The notes under the pieces: model-generated
Told to the model about the DNA's origin: nothing
The model's database searches: none
Seen by the model: the letters and a program-made list of their open reading frames with translations, nothing else
Program-made: the position numbers and the translations under genes
Shown here: piece by piece, positions 60,982 through 64,000 of the stretch
Numbering within the stretch: position 1 is the stretch's first letter
Layout: each line of letters begins with the position of its first letter
Source: Pseudoxanthomonas dokdonensis
GTDB taxonomy: Bacteria; Pseudomonadota; Gammaproteobacteria; Xanthomonadales; Xanthomonadaceae
DNA: 64,000 nt
Reading direction: 5' to 3'
Assembly: GCF_001431405.1 (NCBI RefSeq)
Contig: NZ_LDJL01000016.1
Location: forward strand, 40,389-104,388

Positions 60982-61704
60982 ATGACCACACGCCTCAACA
61001 AACACATCGCCGAAACCGGCTACTGCTCGCGCCGTGAAGCCGACCGGCTGATCGCCGCGCGCAAGGTCACCGTCAACGGCCAGCCCGCCGGCACCGGCGC
61101 GGTGGTCGGCGAGGGCGACGAAGTGCGCATCGACGGCCAGCCGTTGCGCGCGCGCGCGCTGATCAAGAGCAGCGGACGCCGGCATGTCTATATCGCGCTC
61201 AACAAACCGGTGGGCATTACCTGCACTACCGAGAGCGCGGTCAAGGGCAACATCGTCGACTTCGTCGGCCATGAGCAGCGGATATTCCCGATCGGAAGGC
61301 TGGACAAGGATTCGGAAGGATTGATCCTGCTGACCAGCAACGGCGATATCGTCAACCAGATCCTGCGCGCGGAAAACCGCCACGAAAAGGAATACATGGT
61401 CGCGGTCAATCGTCCTGTCACCGATGAGTTCCTGCGTGGCATGGCACGTGGGGTGCGCGTGCACAACCAGATGACGCTGCCGTGCCGGACCAGCAAGCTG
61501 GCCAAGTTCGGCTTCCGCATCACCCTGACCCAGGGTTTGAACCGGCAGATCCGGTTGATGGCGGCGGCGTTTGATTACCGCGTGACCCAGTTGCGCCGCG
61601 TGCGCATCGACAACATCAAGCTGGGCGCACTCAAGCCCGGGCAATGGCGCAACCTGACCGAACAGGAACTACGTGGCCTGCTGCCGCAACAGGCGCAATG
61701 GTAG
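60982..61704 (+). CDS. rluF: 23S rRNA pseudouridine synthase RluF-like
   Basis: 240 residues from the ATG at 60982. S4 domain (about 1-50, LNKHIAETGYCSRREADRLI), then the catalytic domain with ALNKPVGITCTTE, GRLDKDSEGL (Asp108 nucleophile) and GLNRQIRLMAAAFDYRVTQLRR. The whole resembles E. coli RluF, which modifies U2604 of 23S rRNA. 119 bases after deaD. A second pseudouridine synthase is at 12033. Confidence 0.9.
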   Translation: MTTRLNKHIAETGYCSRREADRLIAARKVTVNGQPAGTGAVVGEGDEVRIDGQPLRARALIKSSGRRHVYIALNKPVGITCTTESAVKGNIVDFVGHEQRIFPIGRLDKDSEGLILLTSNGDIVNQILRAENRHEKEYMVAVNRPVTDEFLRGMARGVRVHNQMTLPCRTSKLAKFGFRITLTQGLNRQIRLMAAAFDYRVTQLRRVRIDNIKLGALKPGQWRNLTEQELRGLLPQQAQW

Positions 61705-61800
61705 CCCGCGCCGGTGCGGGCGGCGGTGTCGCCGCCAGGACGGTGAAGCCCATCACGGCGGATGCATGCCGCAGCGGCTAAGGTGCGCGCTGGAGGCCTC

Positions 61801-62868
61801 ATGATCAAACCGCCAAAACCCGGCAACGAAGCGCAACGCCTGGATGCCCTGCAGCGGCTGGACATCCTCGATACCCAATCCGAAGCCGCCTTCGACGATC
61901 TGGCGTTGATCGCCGCGGCCGTCTGCGATACCCCGACCGCACTGGTATCGCTGATCGATGCCGAGCGCCAATGGTTCAAAGCGCGGGTGGGGCTGGATGT
62001 CAGCGAAACCTCACGCGACATATCCTTCTGCGGCCACGCCATCCTGCAACCGCAGGCGGTGATGGTGGTACCCGATGCGCTGCTGGACGAACGCTTCCAC
62101 GACAATCCACTGGTCACTGCCGCGCCGCACATCCGCTTTTACGCTGGCGCACCGTTGAGCGATCACGACGGCTTGGCGATGGGCACCCTGTGCGTGCTCG
62201 ACACCCAGCCCAGGTCGCTGGACAGCCGCCAGATCGCCGGCATGCAGGCGCTGGCGCGGCGTGCGTCGCAGGCGATGCAGATGCGCCTGGCCTCGCGCGA
62301 GCTGAGCCTGCAGATGCGCGAGCGGCAGTGGTACGAGCAACAACTGGAGGCGTACCAGCAGCAACTGGAGGACGCCAACGCCGAACTCACCGAGCAGACC
62401 CGTACCGACGTGCTGACCGGCCTGCCCAATCGCCGCGCCTTTACCGCCGCGCTGAGCCAGGCCCTGGAGCGCGCCGTCGGCAACGGCATGTCGCTGGCGG
62501 TGGCGCTTCTGGACGTCGATCATTTCAAGATCATCAATGACCTGCATGGCCATGACGAAGGCGACCGCGTGCTGCTGGCGCTGGCGCGGATGTTGAACGC
62601 GCAGCTGGCAGGCAATGGACTGGCGGCGCGTTACGGCGGCGAGGAGTTCGTGTTGCTGATCCCCGAAGTCGGCAGCGACGCGGCACGCTTGCAGTGCGAA
62701 TTCATTCGCCAGAATGTGGCGACGCTGCCACTGGGCCTGCCGATCACGGTCAGCATCGGCCTGGCCTACTATCGTCGTGGTGACAGTGCGGAACAGCTGC
62801 TCAAGCGCGCCGACCTGGCGCTGTACCAGGCCAAGGGCCACGGTCGTGATCAGGTGCGCGAAGGCTGA
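61801..62868 (+). CDS. GAF-GGDEF diguanylate cyclase
   Basis: 355 residues. Cytoplasmic, with a GAF domain (about 20-165: FDDLALIAAAVCDTP, ISFCGHAILQP, MGTLCVLDTQPR) and a helical linker to a GGDEF domain with an intact RYGGEEF (about 277-283), so it should make c-di-GMP. The inhibitory RxxD site at its usual distance before this motif is missing (AGNGLAARYGGEEF), so feedback inhibition is probably lost. The GAF domain may sense a small molecule or redox state. Single gene. Confidence 0.9.
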   Translation: MIKPPKPGNEAQRLDALQRLDILDTQSEAAFDDLALIAAAVCDTPTALVSLIDAERQWFKARVGLDVSETSRDISFCGHAILQPQAVMVVPDALLDERFHDNPLVTAAPHIRFYAGAPLSDHDGLAMGTLCVLDTQPRSLDSRQIAGMQALARRASQAMQMRLASRELSLQMRERQWYEQQLEAYQQQLEDANAELTEQTRTDVLTGLPNRRAFTAALSQALERAVGNGMSLAVALLDVDHFKIINDLHGHDEGDRVLLALARMLNAQLAGNGLAARYGGEEFVLLIPEVGSDAARLQCEFIRQNVATLPLGLPITVSIGLAYYRRGDSAEQLLKRADLALYQAKGHGRDQVREG

Positions 62869-62893
62869 GCGATAGGACGGCGCAGGCGCTGGA

Positions 62894-63850
62894 TCAGTCC
62901 AGCAGGTTCCTGGCTTCGGCGGTGCCCAGTACTTCCGGTGGCTGCACCGGTACCCGCGCTTTGCTGCGACCGAGCAGGGGATGCAGGAATACCGCGGTCA
63001 GGATGATCGCCACGCCCAGGTAGAACAGCGGCGTCAGTTCGTGCTGTTCGCCCAGCAGCAGGATCGCCAGGATGATGGCGTACACCGGCTCCAGGTTGGT
63101 CACCAGCTGCACGCCATAGGCGCTCATATGGCGCAGCGCAACCAGCGACAGCGCGAACGGCAGCAACGTGCACAGCAACGACAGCAGCAGCAGATAGCTG
63201 CCGTCACGCAGGCTGGGCCAGACGTACAGGTCGCCGGAAAAACTGTTGAACAGCATCGGCATCAGCGGCGCCAGCAGGCTCAACAACAGGGTGCCGGCGC
63301 CGAGCTCCAGCGCGGTCACCGTCAACGGATCGCCATGTTCGACCATGCGCTTGTTGAGCGAACCGAACAAAGCCACCAGCAGTGCCGAGATCGCACCGGA
63401 GACGATCCCGGCGCGCATGCCGTCGGGCACGCCGCCGACCACCAGCGCCACCCCTGGCAGCACCGCCAGGCCGAACACCAGTTCGCGGCGGGAGAACGGG
63501 CGCCGTGCCAGCCACGGCTCGATCACCGAGGTGAACGCCGGCGCCAGGGCGATGCAGGTCGCGGCCACCGAGGCATTGGCCAGTTTGATCGCGCCGTAGA
63601 AGGTCAGCCAGTGCAGCGCGACCAGCGCGCCGATGCCGGCATAGGCCAGCAGCAATCGCGGCGACATCCCGCGCAGGCCGCGCCAGACCCGTGGCAGCAA
63701 CGCCAGGGTCGCCACCACCAGCAACATGCGCCACCAGACCAGTGGCAGCGCCGGCAGACTGATCAGCTTGCCGAGGATGGGCGTGAACCCCCACAACAGG
63801 ACGCAGAAATGGATCTGCAGCAGGGCTTTGTTCGAAGGCGATATCGGCAT
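62894..63850 (-). CDS. EamA/DMT family transporter
   Basis: 318 residues with ten hydrophobic segments in two EamA repeats (about 8-135 and 155-285). Conserved VVWRMLL-like LVWWRMLLVVATL, PVYAIILAILLLGEQ and a C-terminal Lys/Arg-rich tail. Drug/metabolite exporters of this type move amino acids, nucleosides or toxins; the substrate is unknown. Convergent with the GAF-GGDEF gene. Confidence 0.9.
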   Translation of the reverse strand: MPISPSNKALLQIHFCVLLWGFTPILGKLISLPALPLVWWRMLLVVATLALLPRVWRGLRGMSPRLLLAYAGIGALVALHWLTFYGAIKLANASVAATCIALAPAFTSVIEPWLARRPFSRRELVFGLAVLPGVALVVGGVPDGMRAGIVSGAISALLVALFGSLNKRMVEHGDPLTVTALELGAGTLLLSLLAPLMPMLFNSFSGDLYVWPSLRDGSYLLLLSLLCTLLPFALSLVALRHMSAYGVQLVTNLEPVYAIILAILLLGEQHELTPLFYLGVAIILTAVFLHPLLGRSKARVPVQPPEVLGTAEARNLLD

Positions 63851-63976
63851 CGGCGAATTGTCGCCGAAGTCGTGCCGTTACGGGAGCTGCCGGACACGGT
63901 CATCGCCGGCATGGACGCCGGCGCGGTGGCATGCGATGTTCAGCGCCGGTTTTCCGCTCCGCGCAGACAGGTAACG

Positions 63977-64000
63977 ATGCAGGACACGTCCGACAGCCCC
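63977..64000 (+). CDS. Possible start of a plus-strand gene cut by the window edge
   Basis: ATG at 63977 opens a frame (MQDTSDSP) to the window edge, preceded by CAGGTAACG with little ribosome-site character. 127 bases from the EamA gene, divergent. Only eight codons are visible, so this is a guess. Confidence 0.25.

Overview
The window looks like chromosomal DNA of a GC-rich gammaproteobacterium of the Xanthomonadaceae (the Stenotrophomonas, Luteimonas, Lysobacter, Pseudoxanthomonas group). The reasons are the gene content (S46 dipeptidyl peptidase, TorF-type porins, an NPP phosphodiesterase, split kbl and tdh, the order folC, SPOR protein, cvpA, purF), the GTAG-headed palindromic repeats typical of that family, and the uniformly high GC. 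No rRNA, tRNA, CRISPR array, insertion sequence or prophage was recognised. Family assignment rests on recalled similarity; no search was run.

Layout. Bases 1-3660 (minus strand) hold three overlapping genes of a Wadjet plasmid-defence system, jetA, jetB and the N-terminal part of jetC; the window cuts jetC and any jetD. Bases 3844-8214 are a LysR regulator divergent from an MFS exporter, an aldo/keto reductase and a zinc-less dehydrogenase. Bases 8410-16125 hold an isolated prpD, ompA, a small secreted protein, a pseudouridine synthase, and the threonine catabolic genes kbl and tdh, separated by a TorF-type porin. Bases 16271-27549 run mostly on the plus strand: S46 peptidase, histidine phosphatase, folC, tandem-SPOR protein, cvpA, purF and a ferritin-like protein, then lpxH (minus), gltX and zur.

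Bases 27560-33215 centre on metal and envelope functions: a TetR regulator divergent from a metallo-beta-lactamase-fold hydrolase, a DUF2938 membrane protein, and a ZnuD-like TonB receptor divergent from a MerC-like membrane protein across a clear Zur-box-like palindrome. Then come a tandem array of GTAG palindromes and the ribosomal protein bTHX. Bases 33339-44437 carry histidine degradation genes (hutI, hutF, hutU) mixed with a ClC transporter, a PEP mutase-like protein, an Ada/AlkA fusion overlapping ogt, an NPP-type lipoprotein and a ThuA lipoprotein.

Bases 44440-46237 are visibly richer in A and T and encode a secreted VCBS/FG-GAP repeat protein, the best candidate for recently acquired DNA. 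Bases 46238-63850 return to core-like genes: DUF1801, DUF1328, MATE, DUF1428, VOC, GIY-YIG, an OprO/P-type porin, a membrane GGDEF-EAL protein, a remnant of an OmpA-type lipoprotein, a ClpP-fold-like lipoprotein, an ECF sigma factor with a membrane partner, an S4 protein, a desaturase, deaD, rluF, a GAF-GGDEF cyclase and an EamA exporter.

I found no clearly undescribed multi-gene system. The items most worth a second look are the Wadjet locus, the Zur divergon, the 36-base GTAG palindrome array, the AT-rich VCBS islet, the Ada/AlkA fusion with its lysine-threonine tail, and the OmpA-lipoprotein remnant.
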